Shown here one piece after another: positions 13,627-21,902 of a DNA stretch of 28,491 nt. The notes under the pieces were generated by a model, which had not been told where the DNA came from, ran no database searches, and saw only the letters and a list, made by a program, of their open reading frames with translations. Source of the stretch: an uncultured Dialister sp. (lineage in GTDB: Bacteria > Bacillota > Negativicutes > Veillonellales > Dialisteraceae); assembly GCA_934216155.1 (NCBI GenBank), contig CAKQBK010000030.1, positions 1-28,491 of the forward strand, given 5' to 3'. The translations under genes and the position numbers were made by a program. Position 1 is the stretch's first letter; each line of letters begins with the position of its first letter.

Positions 13627-14565
13627 ATGAAAACAGCATTTCTCTTCCCTGGGCAGGGTTCCCAGAAGGTAGGAATGGTACAGGATCTGTATGAAAAATA
13701 TGATTCTGTCAAAAAATTGATTCATGAAGCAGATGACACTTTGGGATTCTCTATTTCCCAGATGATGTTTGAAGGTCCAGATACCGAACTGATGAAGACT
13801 GAATTCACACAGCCGGCCATTCTGACAGCCAGTGTCTGCGTATGGCAGGTGTTGAAGGAACATGGTCTCACTCCAGACATCGCTGCTGGTCACAGCTTGG
13901 GTGAATATTCCGCGCTGGTAGCTGCTGGTGCTATTTCCTTTGCGGATGCGGTACATACGGTTCATCTCCGCGGCAAATTCATGCAGGAAGCGGTACCGTT
14001 GGGAGAAGGTGGCATGGCGGCTGTCATTGGCCTCGCTCCAGAAAAAATCGTAGAAGTATGCGCGGCTGTATCCACGGAAGATCTCCCCGTACAGGCTGTA
14101 AACTTCAACTGCCCTGGACAGGTGGTCATCGCTGGTGCTACCGCTGCGGTAGAAAAAGCATGCGTAGGAATGAAAGAAGCCGGCGCTCGTCGTGCCATTA
14201 TGCTGAAAGTCAGCGCTCCATTCCATTCCACACTGATGGAACCAGCTGCAGCTCGCTTGAAAGAAGTACTGGATAAGATTGATATCCATGACACCACCAT
14301 TCCGGTTGTGGCAAACGTCAATGCCAAAGAAGAAACCAAAGCAGACGAAATCAGAAAGAACCTGGTAGAACAGGCAGCTCACGCCGTTCATTGGGATGAC
14401 TCTATCCGCAACATGATTGCTGGCGGCGTAGATTGCACCGTAGAAGCTGGCCCTGGCACCGTTCTCTCTGGCTTCATGAGAAAGATAGACCGCTCCGTAC
14501 CGAGCCACCATGCAGAAGATGTGGCAACCATTGACGAAGTTGTCAAAGCTCTGAAAGGAGAATAA
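13627..14565 (+). CDS. fabD: Malonyl-CoA:ACP transacylase
   Basis: A 312-residue enzyme that loads malonyl groups from CoA onto acyl carrier protein. The N-terminal FLFPGQGSQ, the nucleophile Ser90 in AAGHSLGEYSAL, and the catalytic-type His200 in SAPFHSTLM followed by ANVNA are all present. ATG 13627 is chosen because AGGAG lies ten bases upstream; an in-frame GTG at 13618 lies one base after that site and is unlikely. fabG starts three bases after the stop, so the two genes are co-translated. Confidence 0.96.
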   Translation: MKTAFLFPGQGSQKVGMVQDLYEKYDSVKKLIHEADDTLGFSISQMMFEGPDTELMKTEFTQPAILTASVCVWQVLKEHGLTPDIAAGHSLGEYSALVAAGAISFADAVHTVHLRGKFMQEAVPLGEGGMAAVIGLAPEKIVEVCAAVSTEDLPVQAVNFNCPGQVVIAGATAAVEKACVGMKEAGARRAIMLKVSAPFHSTLMEPAAARLKEVLDKIDIHDTTIPVVANVNAKEETKADEIRKNLVEQAAHAVHWDDSIRNMIAGGVDCTVEAGPGTVLSGFMRKIDRSVPSHHAEDVATIDEVVKALKGE

Positions 14566-14568
14566 TCC

Positions 14569-15312
14569 ATGGAAAACGTAACAAAAACCGCTCTTGTCAC
14601 CGGAGCTTCCCGTGGCATTGGTAAGGCCATTGCTTTGGCATTGGCAGCCAAAGGCTATGCGGTAGCTGTCAACTATGCAGGCAGCCAGGCGGCTGCAGAA
14701 GCAGTGAAAGATGAAATCATTGCTGCTGGGGGACAGGCTTTCACCATCCAGGGCGATGTATCCAAGTCGGAAGATGTGGATCGCATTTTCAAGACCATTA
14801 AAGAAGAATTTGGTCAGCTGGACGTTTTGGTCAATAACGCTGGTATCACCCGTGATGGCCTTCTTCTTCGTATGAAAGAAGAAAACTGGGATGCCGTTAT
14901 TTCTACAGACCTGAAGAGTGACTTCCTCACCACCAAAGCAGCCGCACAGATGATGATGCGTAAGAAAAAAGGCGCTATCATCAATATCGCTTCTGTAGTA
15001 GGTATCATGGGGAACGCTGGTCAGGCCAACTATGCCGCTGCTAAAGCAGGCGTTATCGGTCTCACCAAAGCCACCGCAAAAGAATTGGCTGGTAGAAATA
15101 TTCGCGTCAATGCCGTAGCTCCTGGCTTCATTGCTACCGACATGACCGATGTGATTCCAGAAAAGAATAAAGAAATGATGCTTCAGTCCATTCCGCTGGG
15201 TCGTATGGGCCTGGCTGAAGACGTTGCCAATGCAGTGTGCTTCCTCGCATCAGAAGATGCAAGTTATATCACTGGACAAGTTTTAAAGGTAGACGGCGGA
15301 ATGGTTATGTAA
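14569..15312 (+). CDS. fabG: 3-oxoacyl-ACP reductase
   Basis: A 247-residue short-chain dehydrogenase that reduces 3-oxoacyl-ACP with NADPH in each elongation cycle. It shows the cofactor motif [12 protein letters not shown], the GDVSKSEDV acidic turn, [16 protein letters not shown], and the catalytic Ser142, Tyr155 and Lys159 ([11 protein letters not shown]...NYAAAKAG). It ends with [30 protein letters not shown] before ATG 14569 lies in the end of fabD. Length is standard for FabG. Confidence 0.97.
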   Translation: MENVTKTALVTGASRGIGKAIALALAAKGYAVAVNYAGSQAAAEAVKDEIIAAGGQAFTIQGDVSKSEDVDRIFKTIKEEFGQLDVLVNNAGITRDGLLLRMKEENWDAVISTDLKSDFLTTKAAAQMMMRKKKGAIINIASVVGIMGNAGQANYAAAKAGVIGLTKATAKELAGRNIRVNAVAPGFIATDMTDVIPEKNKEMMLQSIPLGRMGLAEDVANAVCFLASEDASYITGQVLKVDGGMVM

Positions 15313-15313
15313 T

Positions 15314-15319
15314 ATAATC
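15314..15319 (+). promoter_or_regulatory. Possible internal promoter for acpP
   Basis: A perfect TATAAT two bases after the fabG stop codon, with a weak TAGACG 17 bases upstream as -35. An extra promoter would fit the high demand for acyl carrier protein, but the evidence is thin. Confidence 0.3.
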
Positions 15320-15359
15320 TATAGGGTACAAATCATATAGAAAGGTGGTGAAACTAGAG

Positions 15360-15590
15360 ATGAGCACTTTTGACAGAGTAAAGAAAATCGTTGTTGACCA
15401 GCTGGGCGTTAGCGAAGCTGATGTTACCATCGACTCCACTTTTATCGACGACCTGGGCGCTGATTCCCTCGACATCGTTGAACTGATCATGGCATTCGAA
15501 GAAGAATTCGATATCGAAATTCCGGACGATGCTGCTGAAAAGATCAAAACTGTAAAGAACGCTGTAGACTACATCGACAGCCAGCAGTAA
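15360..15590 (+). CDS. acpP: Acyl carrier protein
   Basis: A 76-residue acidic carrier whose Ser36, in [10 protein letters not shown], receives the 4'-phosphopantetheine arm that holds growing acyl chains. Helix I ([13 protein letters not shown]), the DDLGADSLD helix II start, and the [18 protein letters not shown] segment are all normal. ATG 15360 follows AAAGGTGGTGA; the frame opens at GTG 15345, inside that ribosome binding site, so the longer form is rejected. It is followed by a GC-rich hairpin and 470 bases of repeats before fabF. Confidence 0.97.
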   Translation: MSTFDRVKKIVVDQLGVSEADVTIDSTFIDDLGADSLDIVELIMAFEEEFDIEIPDDAAEKIKTVKNAVDYIDSQQ

Positions 15591-15621
15591 TTTCTAAATC
15601 CATTAGAAATCATAAGGGAAA

Positions 15622-15646
15622 GCCGGAGGGGAATTTCCTCTCCGGC
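15622..15646 (+). terminator. GC-rich hairpin after acpP without a T tract
   Basis: GCCGGAGGGG pairs with CCTCTCCGGC around a five-base loop, but AAAACC follows instead of T. It may stabilise the acpP mRNA 3' end or pause polymerase rather than act as a classical terminator. Confidence 0.5.
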
Positions 15647-15776
15647 AAAACCATATGAATGAAATGAAAAAGTGAATGGTAAGAGTCAGTAGACTCCGAG
15701 CCCTTAGGTTAATGAAGGGTAGCCCTTCGGGCGGGGTATAAAAGGTTATTCATTGAACCAAAGGGAATATTTATTT

Positions 15777-15841
15777 CCTAGTCACTAGTCACTAGTTACC
15801 AAATTCCTAGGTCCTAGTTACTAATCCCTAATCCCTAAATA
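15777..15841. repeat. CTAGTCACTAG / CTAATCCC low-complexity array
   Basis: Units of CTAGTCACTAG are followed by CCTAATCCC units, in the reverse orientation of the array at 8413-8490. It lies in the acpP-fabF gap together with the hairpin at 15912-15982. No gene is seen in 15591-16057. Confidence 0.75.
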
Positions 15842-15911
15842 ATGGAAAATATTTCAAAAAAGCGGACTACATTGGTTATCTGTTTTTTTGAGGTATTATC
15901 CAGGAAAAACA

Positions 15912-15982
15912 TGTTGTTAGTTCTTGGTTGTTCGTTGTTGGTATAGCGATTCCAAACAACATACAACCAACAACTAACAACA
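15912..15982. repeat. TTGTTAG-unit long hairpin upstream of fabF
   Basis: A left arm of about 30 bases starting TGTTGTTAGTTCTTGG pairs with a right arm ending CAACTAACAACA, with few mismatches and a 10-base loop. The units differ fully from the GTGACTG and GTTAAC stems elsewhere, but the architecture is the same. It ends about 75 bases before ATG 16058. Confidence 0.8.
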
Positions 15983-16057
15983 AAAATTTTACTTATAAAA
16001 CCTAACATATATAGATGAATGTTTCAAAAGATTTTAATTAAGAGAGGTGCTCCTTTA

Positions 16058-17305
16058 ATGGAAAGAAGAAGAGTTGTAGTCACTGGTATGGGCGTTGTTT
16101 CCCCAGTAGGTATTGGCGTAGATGCATTCTGGGATGCTCTGCTGGCAGGCAAATCCGGCGTAGGTCCGATTACTGAATTTGATGCCACTGATTTCCCTGT
16201 TAAAATTGCAGGGGAAGTGAAAGATTTCGACCCAGTGAAATATGTAGGGGATAGAAAGACCGTCCGTCATATGGATAGAAATGCCCAGTTTGCTGTAGCT
16301 GCTGCTAGAATGGCTGTAGAAGATGCAAAACTGGATATGACCCAGGAAGATCCGAATCGTGTCGGCACCATCATTGGTACCGGTATCGGCGGTATTGCTA
16401 CCATGGAAGATACAGTAGAACGTATCGAAAAACGTGGCCCAGGCAAAGTCAATCCATTTGCTGTGCCGATGATGATTGCCAACATGGCTTCCGGTATGGT
16501 TTCCATTACCTTTGGTCTCCAGGGACCGGTTCTCACCGATGTGACCGCTTGCGCATCTGGTAACAATGCACTGGGCCGTGCTACCCGCATGATTCAGTGG
16601 GGCGACGCCGATGTGATGTTTGCTGGCGGTACCGAAGCTGCTGTAGCGAAGACCCCAATGGCTGGATTTGCCGCTATGCATGCCCTGTCTTCCCGTGATT
16701 GCCCACCGGAAGAAGCATCCTGCCCATTTGATGTCCGTCGTGATGGCTTCGTCCTCGGCGAAGGCTCCGGCGTTCTCATTTTGGAAGAACTGGAACACGC
16801 AAAGAAACGTGGCGCTCATATCTATGCAGAAGTCATTGGTTATGGTACCAATGGCGATGCCTACCACATCACCGCTCCAAGACCGGGCGGAGAACTGGCT
16901 GCTCGTTGCATGAAAAATGCCATCCAGGACGCTGGTATTTCCCCAGAAGACATTGATTACATCAATGCCCATGGTACCTCCACTGGCCTCAATGATAAGA
17001 ACGAAACCAAGGCCATCAAAGAAGTACTGGGACAGCATGCTTATGATATCGTAGTGAACTCCACCAAATCCATGACCGGCCACCTGCTGGGCGCTGCTGG
17101 TGCTATCGAAGCGGTCGTTTGCGTTCTCTCCATCGAACACAACAAAGTTCATCAGACCCTGAACCTGCAGACTCCAGATCCGGAATGTGACCTGAACTAT
17201 GCTAAGGAAGGTCCACTGGATATGAAAGTGGATGTCACCATGTCCAATGCTTTCGGTTTCGGCGGTCACAATGCAGTTGTTATTATGAGGCGCTATGAAG
17301 AATGA
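16058..17305 (+). CDS. fabF: 3-oxoacyl-ACP synthase II (FabF)
   Basis: A 415-residue elongation condensing enzyme that joins acyl-ACP to malonyl-ACP. The Cys-His-His triad is visible: Cys165 in DVTACASGNNAL, His305 in INAHGTSTG and His342 in MTGHLLGAAG. Other family features are VVVTGMGVVSPVG at the start and SNAFGFGGHNAV at the end. ATG 16058 follows AGAGAGGTGC; the frame opens 13 codons upstream at 16019, without a ribosome binding site. The stop TGA overlaps the rnc start (ATGA), so the two are translationally coupled. Confidence 0.97.
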   Translation: MERRRVVVTGMGVVSPVGIGVDAFWDALLAGKSGVGPITEFDATDFPVKIAGEVKDFDPVKYVGDRKTVRHMDRNAQFAVAAARMAVEDAKLDMTQEDPNRVGTIIGTGIGGIATMEDTVERIEKRGPGKVNPFAVPMMIANMASGMVSITFGLQGPVLTDVTACASGNNALGRATRMIQWGDADVMFAGGTEAAVAKTPMAGFAAMHALSSRDCPPEEASCPFDVRRDGFVLGEGSGVLILEELEHAKKRGAHIYAEVIGYGTNGDAYHITAPRPGGELAARCMKNAIQDAGISPEDIDYINAHGTSTGLNDKNETKAIKEVLGQHAYDIVVNSTKSMTGHLLGAAGAIEAVVCVLSIEHNKVHQTLNLQTPDPECDLNYAKEGPLDMKVDVTMSNAFGFGGHNAVVIMRRYEE

Positions 17306-18036
17306 GTCATTCTGAAATGAGACGGAGAGACCGTCTGGCAGAAGTAGAAAAATTTGCTGCGGAAAACGAAATTCCAGTGCAGAATGCCCAGCTTCTGAAT
17401 ACGGCTCTGACTCATACTTCCTATGCCAATGAACATAAGAACGAAGTCATCCATGACAACGAACGATTGGAATTTCTAGGCGATGCCATTCTCGACCTGG
17501 TTATCGGGGAATACCTTTTCCTCCGATTTCCGACCTGGCCGGAAGGAGAACTCACTCGGGCGAAAGCCAGCGTGGTGTGCAAACCTTCCTGTGCGGAATG
17601 TGCTGCTAAGTTTAACGTAGGAAAATATATGCGCCTTGGGAAAGGGGAAGAAATGTCCGGCGGACGGACCCGAATCTCCATCCTAGGCGATGCCTTTGAA
17701 GCTGTCATCGGTGCCATTTACTTGGATAATAACTATGACGTGGCTGCCCGCTTCATCCTGGGTCATATGAAAAAATTCCTGGACCTGATCGACCAGGGAG
17801 ACTATGACCATGACTATAAGTCCGATTTGCAGGAACTGGTGCAGTGCCACGGCGATGTAGATATCCGCTACACCGTCACCCATGACGAAGGACCTGACCA
17901 TGATAAAACCATTTGGATGGATATCACCATTAATGGCAAATACATGGGAAGCGGCATTGGTAAGAACAAAAAAGAAGCCGCTCAGAAAGCGGCTAAAGAA
18001 GCCATTGCACGGATTCAAAAAGGGGAAAAAGTATAA
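17302..18036 (+). CDS. rnc: Ribonuclease III
   Basis: A 244-residue double-strand RNA endonuclease for rRNA and mRNA processing. The catalytic domain holds the signature NERLEFLGDAILDL, with Glu57 and Asp61, and a second metal site in GDAFEAVIGAIYLD (Asp130, Glu133). The double-stranded RNA-binding domain starts near residue 170 (DYKSDLQELVQ) and ends with GIGKNKKEAAQKAAKEAI. ATG 17302 overlaps the fabF stop by four bases; GAGG lies upstream inside fabF. An rnc gene at the end of a fab cluster is common in Firmicutes and relatives. A terminator follows 15 bases after the stop. The enzyme is a natural candidate to process the many long hairpins around it. Confidence 0.97.
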   Translation: MSHSEMRRRDRLAEVEKFAAENEIPVQNAQLLNTALTHTSYANEHKNEVIHDNERLEFLGDAILDLVIGEYLFLRFPTWPEGELTRAKASVVCKPSCAECAAKFNVGKYMRLGKGEEMSGGRTRISILGDAFEAVIGAIYLDNNYDVAARFILGHMKKFLDLIDQGDYDHDYKSDLQELVQCHGDVDIRYTVTHDEGPDHDKTIWMDITINGKYMGSGIGKNKKEAAQKAAKEAIARIQKGEKV

Positions 18037-18050
18037 TTCGACTAACAAGG

Positions 18051-18077
18051 AGAGCTATCGAAAGATAGCTCTTTTTT
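18051..18077 (+). terminator. Terminator after rnc
   Basis: AGAGCTATC, tetraloop GAAA, GATAGCTCT, then a T run. It closes the fab-rnc operon. Confidence 0.95.
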
Positions 18078-18082
18078 GTATG

Positions 18083-18185
18083 CTCTTTTGGTGACTGGTG
18101 ACTGGTGACTGGTGACTGGTGACTAGGGATTAGGAGTTAGAAGTTAGAAATGGTGGTGGCGGCGCATAAATTTTGAAAGCGCCGC
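18083..18185 (+). repeat. GTGACTG array plus covarying hairpin (copy 4)
   Basis: Five tandem GTGACTG units and GGATTAGGAGTTAG units lead to GGTGGTG and a hairpin: stem GCGGCGC (18159-18165), loop ATAAATTTTGAAA, stem GCGCCGC (18179-18185). More units of the same array resume at 18204-18260. Confidence 0.8.
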
Positions 18186-18280
18186 AATTATAATTTATTG
18201 GTTGACTGGTGGCTGGTGACTTGGGGCTAGGGATTAGTAGCTAGGCCCTAGGGATTAGGAAATAAAAGGGAATTCGCTAT

Positions 18281-18523
18281 CGTCATTTCGACCGATGGGA
18301 TTTGTGCTTTATGCTTATGCAGAGTAGTTCGGTACTATGTTAGACAGAAGTGGAGAAATCTCAAAGCAGTAGCGGTAAAGGTACCAGCTGAGATATCCCA
18401 TTACGGCTCGGATCAGCTGGATAGATTTCCGCTAGAGGTTTAAGATTTCTCCACTTCTGTTCAACATAGTACCAGACTACACGGTAGTGACATTACGCAC
18501 AAATCCCATCGGTCGAAATGACG
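18281..18523. repeat. Intact ~240-bp palindrome with CGTCATTTCGACCGA ends, second copy
   Basis: The termini CGTCATTTCGACCGATGGG and CCCATCGGTCGAAATGACG match those at 8513-8755. Long inner arms pair as GTTCGGTACTATGTT / AACATAGTACCAGAC and GTGGAGAAATCT / AGATTTCTCCAC. The two copies differ at many inner sites, yet each keeps its own arms complementary. Confidence 0.85.
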
Positions 18524-18547
18524 GTTATGGGTAGCGACAGTTGGTAT

Positions 18548-18717
18548 AGAACCCTGTGAGAGCGTTATATACACCCGTAGACACAAATCAACCTATCACA
18601 CACAGAACCTTTCGAGAGCGGTATGCATACCAGTAGCCTCAAACCGACTTCGTCACACACAGAACCTTATGACAGCGATATACATACTAAGTTGTCTCAA
18701 ACCAATCCGCCACGTAC
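18548..18717. repeat. Three tandem degenerate ~57-bp repeats
   Basis: Units begin with AGAACC at 18548, 18604, 18661 and (partial) 18718, a period of 56, 57 and 57 bases. Each has GAGAGCG-like, TATACATACC-like and CACAAACC-like blocks in order. They follow directly on the palindrome ending at 18523. The 56-base first spacing breaks the frame, which argues against coding. Confidence 0.75.
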
Positions 18718-18731
18718 AGAACCCCAGAAAC

Positions 18732-18764
18732 AAAAAAGACCGCTTTTCTCAAGCGGTCTTTTTT
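18732..18764 (-). terminator. Terminator of the met operon (bidirectional)
   Basis: AAAAAAGACCGCTT pairs with AAGCGGTCTTTTTT around a five-base loop, 12 bases beyond the metQ stop on the minus strand. The flanking A and T tracts allow use from either side. Confidence 0.92.
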
Positions 18765-18776
18765 CATACAGAAATA

Positions 18777-19616
18777 TTATTCCCAAGCTGGTTCGATGGT
18801 GCCTTTGTATTTTTCAGCGATGAATTTCTTGACAGATTCAGACTGGTAGTACTGTACGAATTTTTTGTAAGCAGCCTGGTCTTTATCTTTGTCACGGGAA
18901 GCGATGATCATCACAGCCAATGGGGTGTCTTTGGCTTCCAGGAAGATGCCCTGGTCTTTCGGGGAGAGGCCGGAGCTCATGACGTAGTTCATGGTGATGA
19001 CGGAAGCGTCTACATCGTCCAGGCTTCTTGGGAGCTGTGCGGCTTCCAGTTCGTTGAATTTCAGGTTCTTTGGATTTTCTACCACGTCAGCCGGGGTGGC
19101 TTTCATGCCTACGCCTTCTTTGAGTTTAATCAGTCCTGCTTTTTCGAGGAGCTGCAGGCCACGGCCTTCGTTGGTGGGGTCATTCGGGATGGAAATGGTA
19201 GCGCCGTCCGGGATGTCTTTCACATCTTTGTACTTGTTGGAGTAGATGCCCATGCGCATCAGGATGGCTTTGCCGATGGATACCAGGTTGGTGTTGTGCT
19301 GTTTGTTGAAGTTCTTCAGGAACGGTTCATGCTGGTAAACAACCAGGTCCAGGTCGCCGTCAGCCAGTGCCTGGTCTGGGGTGACATAGTCGGAGAATTC
19401 TTTTACATTGACTTTGAGGCCGTTCTTTTCAGCTTCTTTAGCAGCAGCTTCTACCACTTCTGCGTGAGGACCGGCGGTAGCACCGACGGTGATTTCTTTC
19501 TTTTCCTGTGGAGCAGCGGCAGCGGAGGAGGCAGGTTTTGCATCGGAACCGCAACCGGAGATGATTGCTGCTGCGGAGAGGGCGCAAAGACCGGCGATAA
19601 CAAATTTCTTTAACAT
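18777..19616 (-). CDS. metQ: Methionine-binding lipoprotein of the MetNIQ importer
   Basis: A 279-residue substrate-binding lipoprotein of the NlpA/MetQ family that delivers methionine to MetI-MetN. A signal peptide ends in IISGC with the lipidated Cys at residue 22, followed by a Ser/Ala linker. Family motifs include ITVGATAGPHAEVVEAA, NVKEFSDYVTPDQALADGDLD, YQHEPFLKNF, ISIPNDPTNEGRGL and NYVMSSGL. The minus-strand ATG follows AAGGGAAG. The gene is third in the operon, separated from metI by 258 bases holding a paired hairpin repeat, which may tune the ratio of binding protein to permease. A terminator follows. Confidence 0.94.
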   Translation of the reverse strand: MLKKFVIAGLCALSAAAIISGCGSDAKPASSAAAAPQEKKEITVGATAGPHAEVVEAAAKEAEKNGLKVNVKEFSDYVTPDQALADGDLDLVVYQHEPFLKNFNKQHNTNLVSIGKAILMRMGIYSNKYKDVKDIPDGATISIPNDPTNEGRGLQLLEKAGLIKLKEGVGMKATPADVVENPKNLKFNELEAAQLPRSLDDVDASVITMNYVMSSGLSPKDQGIFLEAKDTPLAVMIIASRDKDKDQAAYKKFVQYYQSESVKKFIAEKYKGTIEPAWE

Positions 19617-19690
19617 AGTTAAAACTTCCCTTCTTTTATAAAATGCCAGTACCTGTGTAGAAACAGATCTGGGGTGAAACCTATTTTTAT

Positions 19691-19853
19691 AGTGAGGAGT
19701 TAGGAATTAGGAGGGAGGAATGGTGGTAGCGCCGCATAAAATTTAGAAGCGGCGCCAATTTTAATTTTTATAATCAGTAGGCCTGACTATATGAATTGTG
19801 TCAGGCCCACCTTCACTCCTAACTCCTCATTCCTCACTCCTCACTTATAAAAA
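19691..19853. repeat. Paired covarying hairpin element between metI and metQ
   Basis: The outer arms GTGAGGAGTTAGGAATTAGG and CCTAACTCCTCATTCCTCAC are complementary over some 37 bases. Inside are two opposed hairpins. Plus strand: GCGCCGC (19729-19735) / GCGGCGC (19749-19755), loop ATAAAATTTAGAA. Minus strand: GGCCTGAC / GTCAGGCC (19780-19807), loop ACAATTCATATA. This is the clearest cloverleaf-like member of the family. It would lie inside the met operon mRNA. Confidence 0.85.
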
Positions 19854-19874
19854 GTGAAAGCGGCAAAATGATTC

Positions 19875-20528
19875 TTACTTTTTATTGGCCTTTTTAGCCA
19901 AGTTGCTGCCGATGAACTGGATGAGCTGAACCACTACGATGAGGACCAGGATGGTGGCTACCATGACGTCTGCCTGGAAGCGCTGGTATCCATAGCGAAT
20001 GGCCAGGTCACCTAAGCCGCCGCCACCGATGGTGCCAGCCATAGCGGAGGAGCCAATCAAGGTGACCACTACGACGGTGATATTTTCAATAATGGAAGGC
20101 AGGGCTTCCGGGATGAGTACTTTCTTAATAATCTGGAATGGAGATGCACCCATGGATTCGGCGGCTTCGATAAGGCCGAAAGGCACTTCACGGATGGAGG
20201 TTTCTACCATGCGGGCGGTGTAAGGAATGGCAGCGATGGTCAAAGGAACAATGGCTGCGGTGGTGCCGATGGAAGTCCCAGCGATGATTCTTGTCAGTGG
20301 GATGATGGCTACCATCAAAATGATGAATGGAATGGAGCGAATCATATTGATGAGAAATGCCAGCGGCTTGTTCAGCATGGGGCAGGAGAGAATCCCGTTC
20401 TTTTCTGTGACGACCAGGAGAATCCCCAAAGGAATGCCCACAACGGCGGCAATGAGAGCGGACACGCCGAGCATGTACATGGTTTCGGCGGTGCTTTTGA
20501 GAAGAAGATTAGTTATTACTGGAGACAT
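19875..20528 (-). CDS. metI: Methionine ABC transporter permease
   Basis: A 217-residue inner-membrane permease with about five membrane segments. The ATPase-contact loop ESMGASPFQIIKKVLIPEAL (EAA-type) is clear, and AGTIGGGGLGDLAIRYGYQR is typical of MetI. Its ATG lies 20 bases inside the end of metN, with GAGGTGATCGG as ribosome binding site, so it is translationally coupled to metN. It pairs with MetN and MetQ to import methionine. Confidence 0.95.
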   Translation of the reverse strand: MSPVITNLLLKSTAETMYMLGVSALIAAVVGIPLGILLVVTEKNGILSCPMLNKPLAFLINMIRSIPFIILMVAIIPLTRIIAGTSIGTTAAIVPLTIAAIPYTARMVETSIREVPFGLIEAAESMGASPFQIIKKVLIPEALPSIIENITVVVVTLIGSSAMAGTIGGGGLGDLAIRYGYQRFQADVMVATILVLIVVVQLIQFIGSNLAKKANKK

Positions 20529-21546
20529 ATCCGATCACCTCGCTTGTAATTGGTAAAGATTGTAAATGGTCGAGTGCTTCTTTCATGTCTGCTTCATGAC
20601 CGATGATGGTGATGATGAGGCGACCGAAGGAAACATTTTGAATGTAATCGATAGAACCGTAGAGGATGGAAACGTCCAGGTTGTATTTCTTAATCAAGTT
20701 GGCAATAATCGGTTCGTTGGCTACATCGCCGCGGAAGGACAGGGAAAGCACGGTTTGGTCGGTGGATTTTTCCTTGGTGGGATGGATATCCATGTGAGAC
20801 AGCTGTTCCGGTACTTCGGAGGACATGACAGAACCGACGAATTTCTTCAGTGTTTCTGTCTGTGGGTTGGTGAAGAGGTCTACCACAGAACCTTCTTCAA
20901 TGATGTGACCATGTTCGATAACGGCCACGCGTTCTGCGATTTCCTTGATGACTTCCATCTGGTGGGTGATCATGATGATGGTGATACCCAGTTTCTTATT
21001 GATGTCTTTCAGAAGTTGCAGGATGGATTTGACCGTTTCTGGGTCCAACGCACTGGTGGCTTCATCGGAGAGAAGAACTGACGGATTGGAAACGATGGCT
21101 CTAGCGATACCGACACGCTGTTTCTGGCCGCCGGAAAGCTGGGCCGGGTATTTGTCTTTGTATTCCGTAAGGCCTACCATTTCCAGAATGTCATCGATCC
21201 GCTTTTTCTGTTCTGCCTTCGGTACGTTAGCCAGTTCCAAAGGAAATGCGACGTTGCCCGCTACAGTACGGCTGGAGAGCAGGTTGAAATGCTGGAAAAT
21301 CATGCCGATGTTTTTGCGCTCTGCACGAAGTTCTGTTTTGGATAATTTGGTCAAGTCTTTGCCATTAATGAGGACTTCACCGGAAGTCGGAGGTTCGAGC
21401 ATGTTGATGCAGCGAACCAAAGTAGATTTGCCGGCACCGGACTGGCCTACGATGCCAAAGATTTCTCCGTCTTTGATGGTGAGGCTGATATCGTCCAGTG
21501 CTTTGAATTCGCCATATATTTTTGTTATATGCTTCAGTTCAATCAT
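20509..21546 (-). CDS. metN: Methionine ABC transporter ATP-binding protein
   Basis: A 345-residue ATPase that powers methionine uptake. The nucleotide-binding domain shows Walker A GQSGAGKST (residues 34-42), the signature LSGGQKQRV, Walker B VLLSDEATSALD and switch ITHQMEV. The C-terminal ~85 residues (from about TVLSLSFRGDVANEPIIANL) form the NIL regulatory domain, which binds methionine and inhibits transport when the internal level is high. The minus-strand ATG follows AAAAGGAGCCCCC. It heads the operon controlled by the SAM riboswitch at 21940-22039, but some 350 bases of repeats lie between riboswitch and gene. Confidence 0.96.
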   Translation of the reverse strand: MIELKHITKIYGEFKALDDISLTIKDGEIFGIVGQSGAGKSTLVRCINMLEPPTSGEVLINGKDLTKLSKTELRAERKNIGMIFQHFNLLSSRTVAGNVAFPLELANVPKAEQKKRIDDILEMVGLTEYKDKYPAQLSGGQKQRVGIARAIVSNPSVLLSDEATSALDPETVKSILQLLKDINKKLGITIIMITHQMEVIKEIAERVAVIEHGHIIEEGSVVDLFTNPQTETLKKFVGSVMSSEVPEQLSHMDIHPTKEKSTDQTVLSLSFRGDVANEPIIANLIKKYNLDVSILYGSIDYIQNVSFGRLIITIIGHEADMKEALDHLQSLPITSEVIGYVSSNN

Positions 21547-21604
21547 TGGGGGCTCCTTTTCTCTTTTGGTACATTGTGACTGGGTTCATGCAATTCTATT
21601 CGAC

Positions 21605-21663
21605 AAAGTGCGTAGTGAGCAGTGCGTAGTGGTGGAAGGGGCGCACAGTTCATATAGCACCCC
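21605..21663 (+). repeat. Covarying hairpin (copy 6) in the metN leader
   Basis: A degenerate arm of GTGCGTAGTGAGCA units and GGTGGAAG lead into stem GGGGCGC (21638-21644), loop ACAGTTCATATA, stem GCACCCC (21657-21663), with one C-A mismatch. It lies in the transcribed leader of metN on the opposite strand. Confidence 0.7.
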
Positions 21664-21725
21664 AATACCCCTATTATATAATCGCACTTATACAGCAGAT
21701 AAATATACGAATATTTCTTTTGAGG

Positions 21726-21855
21726 TAAAGGTTCTAAGGGTTCTCAAGGGGCTAAAGGTTTCTCGAACGACAGGATGACCCTAGCGTCTATTGGCACATT
21801 CGAGAAACCTGAGTACCCTTAGAAACTTGAGAACCCTGAGTAACCTGTAATCGAT
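21726..21855. repeat. 9-bp-unit palindromic element in the metN leader
   Basis: The left arm GGTTCTAAGGGTTCTCAAGG and right arm CACATTCGAGAAACCTGAG...GAGTAACC flank a short centre with CTAGCGTCTATTGG. Together with copy 6 of the hairpin it fills the interval between the riboswitch terminator and metN. Confidence 0.65.
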
Positions 21856-21902
21856 ATGGTACGCGAATTACAAGAATCTTTTTGAAAAATCGTCACTTAA
21901 AC

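Noticed and set aside
16055..17269. 404-codon antisense open frame over fabF
   Set aside because: fabF is unmistakable on the plus strand with its full catalytic triad; the antisense frame has low-complexity His/Ser-rich sequence and no start signal.
18623..18823. 66-codon frame through the 57-bp tandem repeats
   Set aside because: It crosses the met terminator and the end of metQ; the 56-base spacing of the first unit breaks a coding period.
18669..19613. 314-codon plus-strand open frame over metQ
   Set aside because: It is antisense to a clear MetQ lipoprotein and begins within the 57-bp repeats.
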